64,000 nt of DNA from Sanderia malayensis (lineage: Eukaryota; Cnidaria; Scyphozoa; Semaeostomeae; Pelagiidae): assembly GCA_013076295.1 (NCBI GenBank), contig RQOL01000855.1:1860001-1924000 (forward strand), in the 5' to 3' direction. Made by a program: the position numbers and the translations under genes. Under the pieces are notes generated by a model that worked only from the letters and a program-made list of their open reading frames with translations, searched no databases and was not told the origin of the DNA. Below, one piece after another: positions 30,139 through 46,027 of this stretch (positions are counted from its first letter, which is position 1; the number at the start of each line of letters is the position of its first letter).

Positions 30139-31138
30139 TTAATGAAGTCCCGGAGCAGGTGACGGCGTGTGAGTTCTTTGAGCCGAAGAAGATGGTCTTG
30201 AGTTTGGACTTGATTTCGGTTTAGGCATTTTCATTAGCAAGTGTGGTATTTCGTCTTTTTCTTTGAAGCTTTTCCACAGTTCATAGAGAGCTAAGATTTT
30301 CTGTGTTATTTCCATGATTTTTTGCATGTCCACATTGAGTTCGGCAAACCATTGCTTGCAGTCTCTCTGTTGAATGACGCAGGTCATATAAATAGCCGTG
30401 AGGGATATCAAGTAAGGTGGATACATGAGACAAGCATCTGTTCTTAAACAGTCATTAACAATACGCCATGCTAATGGCAAATAAGAGTCCTCCAAGCCCA
30501 TGTCGGCAATGTATTTGGTTAAGGATCTATACGGATGAAAAACAACTAGCGAACAATCCATTCCTTCGAGCAAGTAGAACTCGCATTCCCAAATCTGCAA
30601 AATAAAATAGGGAAAGATATTTGTAAAAAATTGAACACTCAGAAACCAACTCCGACACTCTAGTTGGCGGAACGTAATACATAAAATCAAGTGAAAGATA
30701 ACATAAAACGTTTAATTCAATACAACATACCTGATTCAACCTGTATGGATATTCTGATACTGATGGAAATGCGAATGAAAATTTGCTCTTAAGAACACTT
30801 GTACACGTACTGGTCAATCTTGAATTAGTTATAGCACCACATTCTTCAACCTTAGCAGCCAAGAAAATGCACGTTGGTGCCAGAAGTAATGGGTCGATGC
30901 ATTTCAACGAATTCCTTGCATAAAATCGTTTGAAATAAATTGTTGCTGTTGCTATCACTTGTTGCCTCAACTTCAAATGTTCTCCAAGAGATTGAATAAA
31001 CCGACAGAAGAATATCATTAATTTCTGATACTCGTCATTTGTTAAAGATTTTAAATCGCCCTGTCTTTCCATGTATATTTCCTCCTGTGAAAGGATCCAT
31101 TGTTGATAATGTGAAGACAACCAAAAGTTTCCAGCCAT
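30139..31138 (-). CDS. CCNC: Cyclin C, Mediator kinase-module cyclin
   Basis: Two exons (30731-31138 and 30139-30594) give 287 residues. The start MAGNFWLSSHYQQWI is the conserved family N-terminus. The first cyclin box is clear (LGEHLKLRQQVIATATIYF, then KRFYARNSLKCIDPLLLAPT, FLAAKVEE), and the second follows (WECEFYLLEGMDCSLVVFHP, YRSLTKYI, DMGLEDSYLPLAWRIVND). The C-terminus keeps KMPKPKSSPNS. Cyclin C activates CDK8 in the Mediator kinase module and so adjusts RNA polymerase II transcription. It is divergent from ASH2L, about 310 bp away, implying a shared promoter region. Confidence 0.96.
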
Positions 31139-31447
31139 TTTGTGGCCGTTCGAAACTTGGTTGAATATTCATTTCATCTTCACGCATGTCGCAGATTCAC
31201 TTTAGACCCAGATTCGACACAAGCTGCAAAATGACAAAGGGCCTTCTAGGGGGCGTTTATATTCGAGGAGGCGTTTATTTCAAAAGTTGGTAGCATAATG
31301 GGGCGTTTATTCGAGGGGATGTTTACAACAACAACAGGAATGTTTAATAATGGTAGCTGCTTTTCCTTTATTTGAATCAAAATTTAGACAACATCTGAGT
31401 CAACATTATATTCTGGCAAATTAGTTTGCGCTTGATAAATAATCAGT
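31139..31447. promoter_or_regulatory. Bidirectional promoter region, CCNC / ASH2L
   Basis: Both start codons face away from this 309-bp gap, so both promoters must lie in or near it. Around 31245-31330 it contains GGGGCGTTTATTCGAGGGG-type repeats related to the interior of the CCGTAAATCC MITEs, so part of the region is transposon-derived. I see no clear TATA box. Confidence 0.55.
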
Positions 31448-35915
<4,468 letters not shown>

Positions 35916-36180
35916 ATACCGAGACTTCACTGCGTATTGAACTGTAAATAAAGTCGGTTCATACGTTTCGTAGTTATCAATTGCTTAATAACATCAATTG
36001 ACTTTTACTTATGTGTTATACTTTCTCCTTTCGTTCTCTCTCAATAATTAAATTCTTTGTTGATTTTACAGCGTTCAAATTCATAATCCTACAATACTAC
36101 TTAATTACATCAATTTTCCAACATTAATTAAAACTACCTTGTAACAAATATGTAATTAAATTCGGTTAAGTTTCTCGTCT

Positions 36181-36885
36181 TTACCTCTTAACTCTCGACA
36201 GAATATAATATCCAAAAAAGAATATACCAACAGTTATGAGAACAAAGTAACACATTAGTTTGCGATTTGAGCTGCCAGATGCAACCATTTTAGTGAGTCT
36301 TTGAAAGCTACCACCAAGCAATGAACCTGATATATCCATTTCTTCTCCCATCCCATCCAAATATTTATTCTGGTACTTTGCTTCGCTTTCTATGTCCAAA
36401 GCAATCTATACCCGGGATAAATAGACATATAAATGCATCATATCGCAAACCAAACCTCTATCATACATTTTTCTGTGATACATAACAATAACATTTCGTG
36501 TAAATTCAAATGTGGCTATTCTGTGTTAGTAGTGCTTATAGCCTTACATTTTTAAGAGTTGATACTTTTCCAGATAAACTTGATGCAAGACGATTGTTAT
36601 CCTGTTCCATAAGATCATCGGGAACCTTCTGGTAACCGCCTCTGCTAGAAGGGCCTGAATATGAAAATAATAGCAAGAGAAATCGTAACGGGGTGGGCCT
36701 AACAATTAGTAAACGCTACTTTCTTGACCAAAACAAATTTCTACAAACTAAGAAATGCAAATTCAACACTGCATGAACTCAATTAAAGTTTAAGAATCAT
36801 TTTCATCAAAAATCTTGCTGTTATCTCGTATTTATTCCAAGTTAAAGTGGCAAACCTAACGTTACTTACCATTTCTTGACGCCAT
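36181..36885 (-). CDS. BET1: BET1, Golgi Qc-SNARE
   Basis: Three exons (36870-36885, 36548-36654, 36181-36405) give 115 residues. After a short Gly/Ser N-terminus, the SNARE helix runs from about residue 18 (DDLMEQDNNRLASSLSGKVS) through TLKNIALDIESEAKYQNKYL and MGEEMDISGSLLGGSFQRL. A single C-terminal membrane anchor follows (LMCYFVLITVGIFFFGYYIL) with a basic end. The size matches BET1 of other animals. BET1 pairs with SEC22, GOSR2 and syntaxin 5 in ER-to-Golgi fusion. BET1L is the alternative; length and the zero-layer region do not fully separate them. Confidence 0.85.
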
Positions 36886-37079
36886 GATGTTATATGTGAC
36901 GTGTAGTGTATTTACGAAGGCTACGATAAGTATCGAAGCTACGACCTTAGCTCGAAGTTACGACAACAATCGGCCAAGGAAAGACGTATTTCAAAAAGGA
37001 CAGATAATAATACGAATAAACTGAATAAAATCAAAACAGAAATAGATTAATTGACTAAGACACAATCGATTGTTTATTT

Positions 37080-38915
37080 TCATTTCATGTTTTCAATAAC
37101 GACAGCTATTCCCTGTCCTCCGCCGATACAAGCTGAACCAACCGCATATTTGCTATTGCGCCTTCGCAGCTCGTGAACAAGGTGCCCAGTTATTCTTCCA
37201 CCAGATGCCGCAAGAGGATGGCCCAACGCAATAGCTCCGCCATTCACATTACTAATATCATTATCCAATCCAAGTTCCTTTTTAACACTGAGATATTGCG
37301 GTGCAAATGCTTCATTGACCTAAAAAAAGAAATCAAGAAAACATATTGGAAATTGTACGCCTAAAAACTTCAAAGAAAAACAAATCTATGAAACAATAGC
37401 AACACATAAATTACCTCAACCAAGTCCATATCTTTCAATTGCATCTTTGCAGAGCTCAGTGCTTTCTTTATAGCTGGCACGGGTCCAATTCCCATGATTT
37501 TAGGGTCCACTCCTGCCACTCCATAAGATACAAGCCTTGCAAGTGGATTAAGATTGTGTTTCTTGCATGCTTCTTCACTTGCCAGAATCAAAGCACATGC
37601 ACCATCACTGACACCCTGAAACAAATTGAACCATGCAAACCTTGAAAACTTTCAACATACAGTAAAAACCCGCATATAAGAACCTGTAAATTTCCATCCA
37701 GCCTATTGTTCCAAGTCAATAGGCAATTGTTTCTTCTATTGTTTTGATCAGAAATATCACCCAGAAGGTTCTTAATCCATTGGTTCTTACATGCGGGTTT
37801 TTACTGTATGTGTCACAACTCCAAAGCAATAAAGAATAGTTTTTTAACTTAATAATGGTAATAATAAAAAGTAATAATAAATTGTAATCAAACAGTTCAT
37901 TTGAATTGTCTTTTATTATAGCTGATACAGAGTGAACTATGCAATAGTTCACCATTAGGTTGTTGGCATTCTAGCCAAAAAATCAACATCCAGTCTAACT
38001 GATGGAAAGATAACAACAACAACAACAACAACAACAACTTACTGATGCATTGCCTGCTGTTATTGTTCCATCTTTCTTGAACACAGGTCTAAGTTTAGCT
38101 AATCCCTCTATGGTTGTCAGTGGCTTTGGGTGCTCATCAACATCAAAAACTTCAGGGCCCTTCCTTCCTTTCAATGTCATTGGAGCTATTTCCTCTTTGA
38201 AGCGTCCATCCTCATTAGCTAAAAATCACAAGAAGAGATACACATTCATAATTCAAATAACAATACTCAACATTTACAAAAAGTACTACAAATATCAATA
38301 CTTCCCTATCTCTTGCGATAAAAGCAACATGAACTCCATCCACCCATGGTCTCCATGGTCCATCAGTATGATGCCTTATAGGTTTTGCTGATTAATATGT
38401 AGAAATAGAAATAGAACTCACCATTCAGCCATCTTTGCTGTGATTGCAATGCATACTCATCACACTGTTGGCGCGTTATTCCGTACATTTCAGCAAGGTT
38501 CTCTGCAGTGATGGCCATCGGGATCTTCACATGTTCATCAGTTAAACCTGACCAAAGGGTGTCCTCAAGCTTAGGTTCAATTCCAAGTTTTATTCCGAAC
38601 CTAATGCCTCTGGCAACAAATGGTGCCTGGCTCATGCTCTCTGATCCCGACTAATGCAACATTAGCATCACCAAGTAGTATATCCTTCAGAGAAAATTAC
38701 ACATCATTGTCGTCATTACTGAATTGTCATATAAAAACACCATGTTTCTTTCAGGTTCTTTTACTTAGATTGTCGTTATTAACATTTGCAAATCTTTCTT
38801 CTCCATCATGATGATCCATAGTAGGTTTTTGTACAGTATTTTAGATAGATAGATAGATAGATAGATAAAGAAATAGATAGATACCTAGATAGATAGATAG
38901 AATAAATATAGATAC

Positions 38916-38951
<36 letters not shown>

Positions 38952-38967
38952 ATAAATACCTAGATAA

Positions 38968-39003
<36 letters not shown>

Positions 39004-39487
39004 GATAGGTAGGTAGAGCTTAAATATATGAATAAGTACATCAAGCAAGGAATAAAAACAAAAATGAATACAATGAACTCATTTACCTGTGCACCACTCA
39101 CTATGGACTGAAATGATGAGCCACAGAGCCTGTTGACACACAGAGCTGGGGTTTCCAGTGGAATATTTGACCTCAAAGCAATATGTCTTGCAATGTAAAT
39201 CGCATCACTTGAGCTCTGCAAATAAAATCACAAACGTTTAATAAAATAAAACAAGTTAAAGGATTAGCCAAGCTTTAAAATTGTTGAGCATGTCTTATGC
39301 AAACCTGAACAACATTCCCAAAAACAACAGAGTCAACTATCGATGGATCAACATTTCCCGCTTCTAAAGCGGCAGCACTTGCAATGTGGCCTAATGTTGT
39401 TGCAGTGGTGTCCTTGAGTTTGCCTCCAAATGTACCAAATGCTGTTCTTTTTGCAGCTACAATGAACACTGCTCTTGAAGCTGCCAT
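37080..39487 (-). CDS. ACAA2: ACAA2, 3-ketoacyl-CoA thiolase, with a 2-base frame break in exon 3
   Basis: Six exons: 39305-39487, 39087-39215, 38422-38684, 38043-38218, 37415-37615, 37080-37319. The product matches mitochondrial thiolase throughout: [36 protein letters not shown], active-site [11 protein letters not shown], then [67 protein letters not shown] and SACIGGGQG, so both catalytic cysteines and the histidine are present. Near 38648-38652 the frame breaks: [13 protein letters not shown] runs into the wrong frame where the family has GGSES, consistent with two G bases missing. With those counted the protein would be 397 residues, the human length. The enzyme does the last step of fatty-acid beta-oxidation. 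The start may also be the ATG at 39496, three codons upstream. Confidence 0.9.
37660..37806. mobile_element. 147-bp MITE, Tc1/mariner-like, copy 2
   Basis: Inverted ends CAGTAAAAACCCGCATATAA and TTACATGCGGGTTTTTACTG are flanked by TA on both sides (37658-37659 and 37807-37808). It shares ends and part of the interior (TTCTTAATCCATTGGTTCTT) with the copy at 13096-13241. It lies in an ACAA2 intron. Confidence 0.85.
38843..39012. repeat. (GATA)n microsatellite
   Basis: Long runs of ATAGATAGATAG with a few interruptions, in an ACAA2 intron. The Tyr/Leu/Ser ORFs here are repeat artefacts. A shorter (AAC)n run lies at 38013-38038. Confidence 0.95.
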
Positions 39488-39496
39488 TTTATACAA

Positions 39497-39749
39497 TCAT
39501 ATGCAGAAAACTTTATCTTAAACTCTGAAGTTCTTGCGGAGAAATTTGTGCTTCAACTCAGTAAACTCTTGCTTGCTGTTAAGAAGCCAAGAATGGACTT
39601 TGAACTTTGCCATGCTTACCTCCTGTCTCGTTTGCATGTTTGCCAGCGCTTTCAAGAACCCAGCCTCGTTAAATACGAATTAACAGATTTGAAATGTTGT
39701 AGTTATTTGACGTCATAGCTATACACATAACTTTAACTTTACACAAAAT
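39497..39749. promoter_or_regulatory. Bidirectional promoter region, ACAA2 / unknown gene
   Basis: About 250 bp separates the outward-facing starts of ACAA2 and the gene at 39750. No TATA box or other clear motif is seen, but the geometry implies a shared control region. Confidence 0.5.
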
Positions 39750-41115
39750 ATGCAAAACTCAAAGGAGAAATGGCCATTGGTAAAAAGACAGAAACGTGAC
39801 CTGATGATAATGACAAAATTCGATGAGCTATGCAGTATCCAGGCGCTTAATGATTTAAAAGCAATTGACACACTGCTTGAGGAAAGCAGCCAGCATCGTG
39901 CACAAAATGACAAGCCCCCAAGACAAAGAAAACCTGGCAAAACCACTGATCATTCGCTACGACAAGCATCGAGCCTCCAAAGTTGGAAAATTTGCGAAAA
40001 TAAACGAGCTCACGAGCTCAAATACATTTCTGAAAAACAATCAAAGTCTCAAAAACAATTACAACGCTCCTGCAGACCAAATGCAGGAGAATTAGTGAAT
40101 TTTACAAGCTCTAGGCATTGTAGCATTGATGGAACTTCTTCTAAGGGCATTGGCGGTGCCAGCAGTGTATTGCATCAAGCTCAAAAGTCAACAAATCTTA
40201 GAGAAAAAGAGGAACATTACAAGTTCAAACATTACGCAAATATCGACAAACACATAAAGAAATACAGAAAAGAAGTGACACATGAAAACATCAGAGAATA
40301 TCTGAGTATGATATTTCTTGAAGAAAATGGGATTATCCCAGGATTTTACTGTTGCCCTCATATCTTATCAATACTCAAAACAAAGACAAAGAAACAGAAG
40401 AAAGCAGAAAAATCAAGTTTCATTTGCTACAATTTGAATCTTGACCAACAGCAACAGAGTGGGATGAGACGTCAATATGGATGCTTGAGGGTTCAATCAA
40501 ATAACGACAGTGGTTCATACAGTTGTGTCCATCACAGGTTTAGCAAATCAATTGGACAAAATAGGAACAAAGTCTTCAGTAGTCTTCCAAGCATAACTCT
40601 GCCTTTCACAGAAGAAATGACTGTTTCAAGAACAGCTTATGTGAGTACAAGTTTTAAAATGTTTATTATTGAATTATTGTTAAAGAAATCCCCGAAACCT
40701 GGATCTAGCTAATATAGTCGTTGTCGGCGCTAGAAAGATTGGAATTATTTTTATTATGTATTCAAACAGTCGTTAGCGGTATCTCAGCTTTTCAGCGACC
40801 CTCAAAGACATTGAAAGACCCTCAATACATAAGAACTATTTATTCTGTATAAGAAAAAAGGCTTAGACTGTCGTGTATTTTCTGATATTGTAGAGGAATA
40901 GCAGAAGCAAAGGGTTAAGTGGAATACAAAGTATTATAGCAAATGCAGAAACCAACCCATTCCAGCTCAAACCGGATTCTGCAAACAGAATGAAAAGACT
41001 ACAACGCTTTCGAATGGCAAGAAGACAAATACCAAGAGCTGTGGTGCTTAAAAAAGACAAAGATTTTCATGCTTGCATTGCACCAAATCAAAAGAAAAAA
41101 CAAAGCTATCTTTGA
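39750..41115 (+). CDS. Unrecognised basic protein, 370 residues
   Basis: Two exons fit: 39750-40640 (297 codons, donor TTAT then GTGAGT) and 40894-41115 (acceptor TATTGTAG), joining in frame to a stop at 41113-41115. The product is rich in Lys, Ser and Gln. A helical stretch near residues 150-210 (KHYANIDKHIKKYRKEVTHE, then NIREYLSMIFLEENGIIPG) is the most structured part. The second exon ends with a basic RMKRLQRFRMARRQIPRAVV helix. There is no signal peptide or membrane segment. I do not recognise the family. The long open frame, a consensus intron and the promoter-sharing position support a real gene. Confidence 0.7.
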
Positions 41116-42106
41116 GTCAGGGCTGCGTTAAATAAAGTATTTACAAAATATAAACATCAATATTATATAAGTGGCTAAAATTTGTGATTAAACATTAACA
41201 TTTTCGAGAATATTTTGCGCAGTACACGAGTTCTTAGGCCGACCAGTTTATAATTATCGACATGAGAAACTCATGAGAAACTCAAAGACAGACTATACAT
41301 TAATGATATACCTTTTAGGCCTTTTAAATTCAATACACAATAAAAAATCTCATCCAGCACATTTCCACAGCTTTACCAAGCATTTGTCGACGCTTCCATT
41401 CCACACAGCACTCACAGACATACGCATGCGTGTGCGCGTTTCTCCCTCAACTGAAACTAACGTGCCAACGTTTTGTAATAAAAGAATTCCGGGTGGTAGA
41501 TAATTGGAAGCGCATCTGATCGCTGACAACAACGCCAATTATGATCGGTTGGAGACATAATCGCCAGATCTGATAGGCGTGCTGCCACCTAGGATCGCGT
41601 CCATGTTTCGCTTCTCCGACTCTCCCGCAGCCAATCCGCCGCCCGGTAGAGAGCCAGCCAGAATTTCTGGGAAAACGGTTTAATAGTCATTAACTTCCGC
41701 CGAGAGTATGTGCTACTCCTAGAGGTTTGTGGGGGCTAATACTGATTACCAGCGCATCCAATGGCACCATTTCGGTGGTATGCCATTATTTTGATGGTAT
41801 CATTCAAGGAAGAGAAAAGCACTGCATCAACAAAACAACTGTCATCTGAATAATAATAATAATAATAACAATCATAACCAATTCATGTTACAATATGTAT
41901 GATACAGTTGGTATTGGCAAGAGCAATATGTACAGATTCTTCTCAGGCCAGTACATTGCTGAAACACGCCATGCTGGTTGCTGGGGTGTGAAATGAAACA
42001 GAAGGAGTTGTGACCATTTCCACTCTACAAGGCAGTGACTGGTGCTTCACTCAAAGAATACAGCCAAGGAATATAACATGTATGTATAGGAAACATGCTG
42101 ATGAAA
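41116..42106. other. Intergenic stretch, no gene seen
   Basis: Apart from a short AAT microsatellite near 41850 I see nothing I can support. A decayed plus-strand stretch around 41905-42060 loosely resembles a small-GTPase P-loop but is interrupted by stops. Confidence 0.4.
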
Positions 42107-45100
42107 TTAGTCAATGGTATCTTCAAGATCCCATGCAACGATCTTCTCTTGATCCTCGCAACTTAATGTTGATCCTATAGTGGCTGCCAGTTGCCAAATC
42201 GGATCCATTGGTTGCAAGTCTTTTTTATAATCTTCATCACCATTATCTTCAGCCATATCATCTTCTATGTCTTCTTGATCTTGACTTGGATCAGAAGTGA
42301 CCTCTGTAATCAAAGGTTTTGATGTTCCAGAATTAGTGGCTGCGTTGTTGGAAAAGCTTTCGTGTGAGCTAGTTTTCACCATGTCTTGCTTCTACAATTA
42401 GAATAGTCGGTATGAATATATCGAATATACCAAAATAGTAGAAATTATTGCAATAACTACTTCCAATATATTGCAAGAAGAACCAGTCTCAAATTGTGTC
42501 TATATGCATGCATACCTCAAAGGCATTTCTGGTAGTCTTGACTTCCTTCATAAAGAAAGAGCCTTCCATTGAGTTGTCATCATTGTCTTCGTTGCTCTGT
42601 AAGGTTGGGTAAATCCTTTCAGAATGGCAAATAGAATGTAGAGCAATGCAGGAATAATATTTTCTAACAGAAGCATCATCATAATTGATATATCATACCT
42701 CAATGACCTCAATGAAGGGCCTTCTTGGAGGCTTTTTCGAGGTATCAGAGCCTATGCTGATTGTTTCTATATCATCATCTGAAGAAGAATAGTTTATAGA
42801 TCAATATACAAGCAATAGTAATAATAACTTATAATAGGGGACAAACATTCTGGGGGGAGTGGGGAATGGAATGGTGGGCACCATAGGGAATAAACTTTGC
42901 AGTGAGGAAGGATTTTCATAAAGCTGTTTCAAGTTCCCCAAAGACTTGCGTCCCCTAGCCCTCTAACAATAATATTGCACTAATGAAAGGGATATAATAG
43001 AAATACAGACAACCCATCAAATCAACTAATGTCCCATGCTGACCTTCTAATGATCCACTCAGAAGCAAAGATAAAGGACCTTCTGGAATACATTGGCTTT
43101 GCTTTGAGGTGGAGAAGACACTTTCTTCTGGTTTCCTTTTACTAATTGGTTTTATGAATGGCATATCTTCGGACAGTGAACTGGTAGGATCTGTGGAAGA
43201 TTCATCAACATTTTCGGTTTCAACCACAGCAACAGCATCCTTAAATGTCTCCAGTTTTATTTCATCTTTCCTTTTCCAAGAGTCACCTCCTTGAATCTCG
43301 TTGCTTTCATCAGGAATAGCTTCTAAGTCTGGCACCTTGCTTTCATCATCTGTTAAACTCTGTTGCTCTTCAATTGGAAGATTCTTGACATTATTCGCAG
43401 CGACCATGTCTGGGATGTTAGGGTTCTCTTCAGAATCGTTTTCTCTCTCCTCTTGCTAAAAAGATAAATACGGCAAGATATAGAAGCAGCTGTGCAAGCT
43501 CAGTCTTCAAACATGTCCATGTTAGAATCACAAATAATTGAGTAAAAGCTTTAAGCAAAAAAGCAACCCACCTCTTTCTCCCTCTCTTCTCTGCGTCTAG
43601 CGGCTTCTTCTCGAACCCTGCCAAGCCCTAATGAGTTGATAACAAGTCAATTAATGTGGTGAAACAGACAAAATTAAAAAACGATAAGTAAGTGACAAAT
43701 ACATAAGATAACCCACATTGAACACTTTCCATTATCTTCATCCTTTCCTGGTTTGCCCATCGCTCTCGTTCTTCTCTCTCTGCTTCTCTACCTCCACGAG
43801 CCCTAGAACATTAAATCCCTTCTTAGATTCACAACATCTTTCCAGTGGTAGCAGGCTAGAAAACTCAAATTAACAGCTTACCAAGCTTCAGCACAAGCAC
43901 GCTCCTTAGGAGAAACTGGTCGATCGTCAAGGTATTGAAGATCTTTCTGTGGAAAAATCCGTAAATCTGAGCATGATGATCAATTGATTATGAACTAAGG
44001 ATGATGGTAAACTAAAATTATCGAGCAATATACTTACGCATTGTAATATCATCGTTTTTCTATAGTTTTTTATCAATGGTATGACTTTGTTCCCCATCAA
44101 ATTCAATACTCTCTAAAAATATCAAACAAAGTAAATTGTATTCTTTCTAATGTAATTCACCCTGTAAAGTGAATTTAGCAGAATCTCTAATTGTTTATAC
44201 GTACAAGACTTGGCATTGCTGATAATACATCTACAATACCAGGGTCTTCTATCCGATTGTTGGACAGGTCCAAGACACTATTTGCAAAATCAGAAGTTGA
44301 AATAATTCCACATGCTAATATTACTATTGCTTGATAAAACATGAATAGAATGTGATATCTGCAAGAATGTGGTAACATGTACCTTATGCTAGCACATTCC
44401 GTTAGATGAGCTATATCACCAGCTGTCTTTATTCTGTTTTGAGCAATTTGTAGAGTGTTCAAAGAGGGCAAACAAGCTGAAAGACAACATTGCAGCATAG
44501 TTAATACCAATGCCAGACAAATGAGCACATTAGATCAGCTTGGTTGCAAAGGAACTTAACTCACCTAAGTTTTCTATTCTTTCAATAACATTGTTACTGA
44601 CATTGAGAGTGTCCAGCTTTTCTAATGGTTCAAGGTTCTCTAATCTTGTTAGAAGATTCTGTTGCAGGTATCTGAATAGCAGAATGATAATAATAACTAG
44701 ATCAGTCTCAAATATACCCTGGTATTATTTACTATCTTCTTCTAGGGTTTATTTGACATTGATGTGAAGATACAAAGGGGAAAATTCACTCACAAGCACT
44801 TCATCTCCTTTTGATTTTCAAGTCCTTCAATCTTTCTAATTCCATTGCATTCAAGCCATAGACACTTCAACCCAGTGTATTCTTCGAGATTTTCAATCTT
44901 ACCAAAGCCTGATAAATATTAACAAATAAATAATGGATGGTTACATAACAAACAACCTTAGCTTCTTTACTTTATCGATGTTGTGACGCTCGATGTTCGT
45001 CAAATGATATCAATTAAGACCTCTAAAATGCAAACCTTTAAAATGCAGATACAGAACATCGTTCAAATAAGGAGTTGTATAAAGCTTTTGCTCTTTGCAT

Positions 45101-45259
45101 AACTGTCTCAGTACCTTTGGCGTTATTCTAAAAGCATAATATCCAAATAAAAAAAAAGCATGAAAAATATAATAATTTCATAGATTACTTTATTTAAAGT
45201 TATTTTTACCTGGGGAGTTTATCATCATCTTCATTCTTTATTTCGAGAGTTCCAGGCAT
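42107..45259 (-). CDS. DNAAF1: DNAAF1 (LRRC50), dynein axonemal assembly factor 1
   Basis: Fourteen exons join in frame to 556 residues: 45210-45259, 45036-45127, 44794-44908, 44565-44671, 44383-44476, 44205-44277, 44038-44112, 43882-43946, 43717-43802, 43572-43627, 43044-43455, 42699-42778, 42516-42596, 42107-42391. The start [20 protein letters not shown] leads to [20 protein letters not shown], then leucine-rich repeats ([57 protein letters not shown]) and the LRR cap [39 protein letters not shown] charged coiled coil ([18 protein letters not shown]) and a long acidic tail follow. The family acts in the cytoplasm in preassembly of outer and inner dynein arms, so the organism builds motile cilia. 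Confidence 0.95.
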
Positions 45260-46027
45260 TGTGAATACTTCAGTTAAGCAACAGCGAAAATAATTAAAAG
45301 ACAACCTTTGCTTGCTACTCAAAAAATGTAAGGCAGTTGATTATCAATAATCGTATTGTTGCCATTAGTAACTCAGTACACCATCATGACTGTGCGTTAT
45401 CGTAATGCTGCGGGGACCGTGCAACTCCTCCGCAGTTTCCTGTCAGATCGGCAGCCGGGGACATAATTCAAAGAACCCGTTCTCGGGGGGCGGATTCCAT
45501 GCGAGCGGGATTTCAGGGGCCAGCGGCTTGCTCCCGGGGGCCGGGTTCCAATAAATTTGCTCCCAGGGGCCGGACTCCAATGGGGCAGACTCCCAGGGGC
45601 CGGACTTTCAGAAGTCGCACCCCTAAGAAAACCTTTCCAAGGAGCCGCTGAAAGACACCCGCATCTAGGACCCAATTCCAAATATCACATTCCCAGTGGG
45701 GCTGAAAGGGCTTCGAGACTTGATGCTGATATCACATTGCGCTGCGCTGCGACGGCGATTGTAGGTCACTGCGCAGGTGCATGCAAATTTAGGCCAAGCG
45801 GAACGAAACAGATTTTCAATGTCGGAAGCCTCAACAAACCAAATAAGTTATCTTTCGAGCAGTTTTATATTTATAGCTCAGTGGTTTGGATTGATTGCTT
45901 CAAGGGTGTAAACTTCAGATTTGGTGACAAAGCTAAATGATAAGAAAGTGATTACATGTAGAAGCTTTACTTGTATTTTAGCTAAAGTGAAATCAGATCC
46001 AGTCACGTCACGTAAAACCAAAAATTG
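45260..46027. repeat. Intergenic region with degenerate GC-rich tandem repeat
   Basis: Between about 45480 and 45620 a ~25-32 bp unit recurs imperfectly, with landmarks GGGGCCGGACTCCAATGGGG and CTCCCAGGGGCCGG. The base composition is very different from the AT-rich surroundings. The rest of the gap should hold the promoters of DNAAF1 (minus) and the Rab gene (plus). Confidence 0.65.

Noticed and set aside
38806..39048. Tyr/Leu/Ser-rich ORFs
   Set aside because: Direct translation of the (GATA)n microsatellite.
41905..42060. Possible Rab-like pseudogene (VGIGKSNMYRFFSGQY)
   Set aside because: The resemblance is limited to a P-loop-like stretch, stops interrupt it and nothing further matches, so I do not call it.
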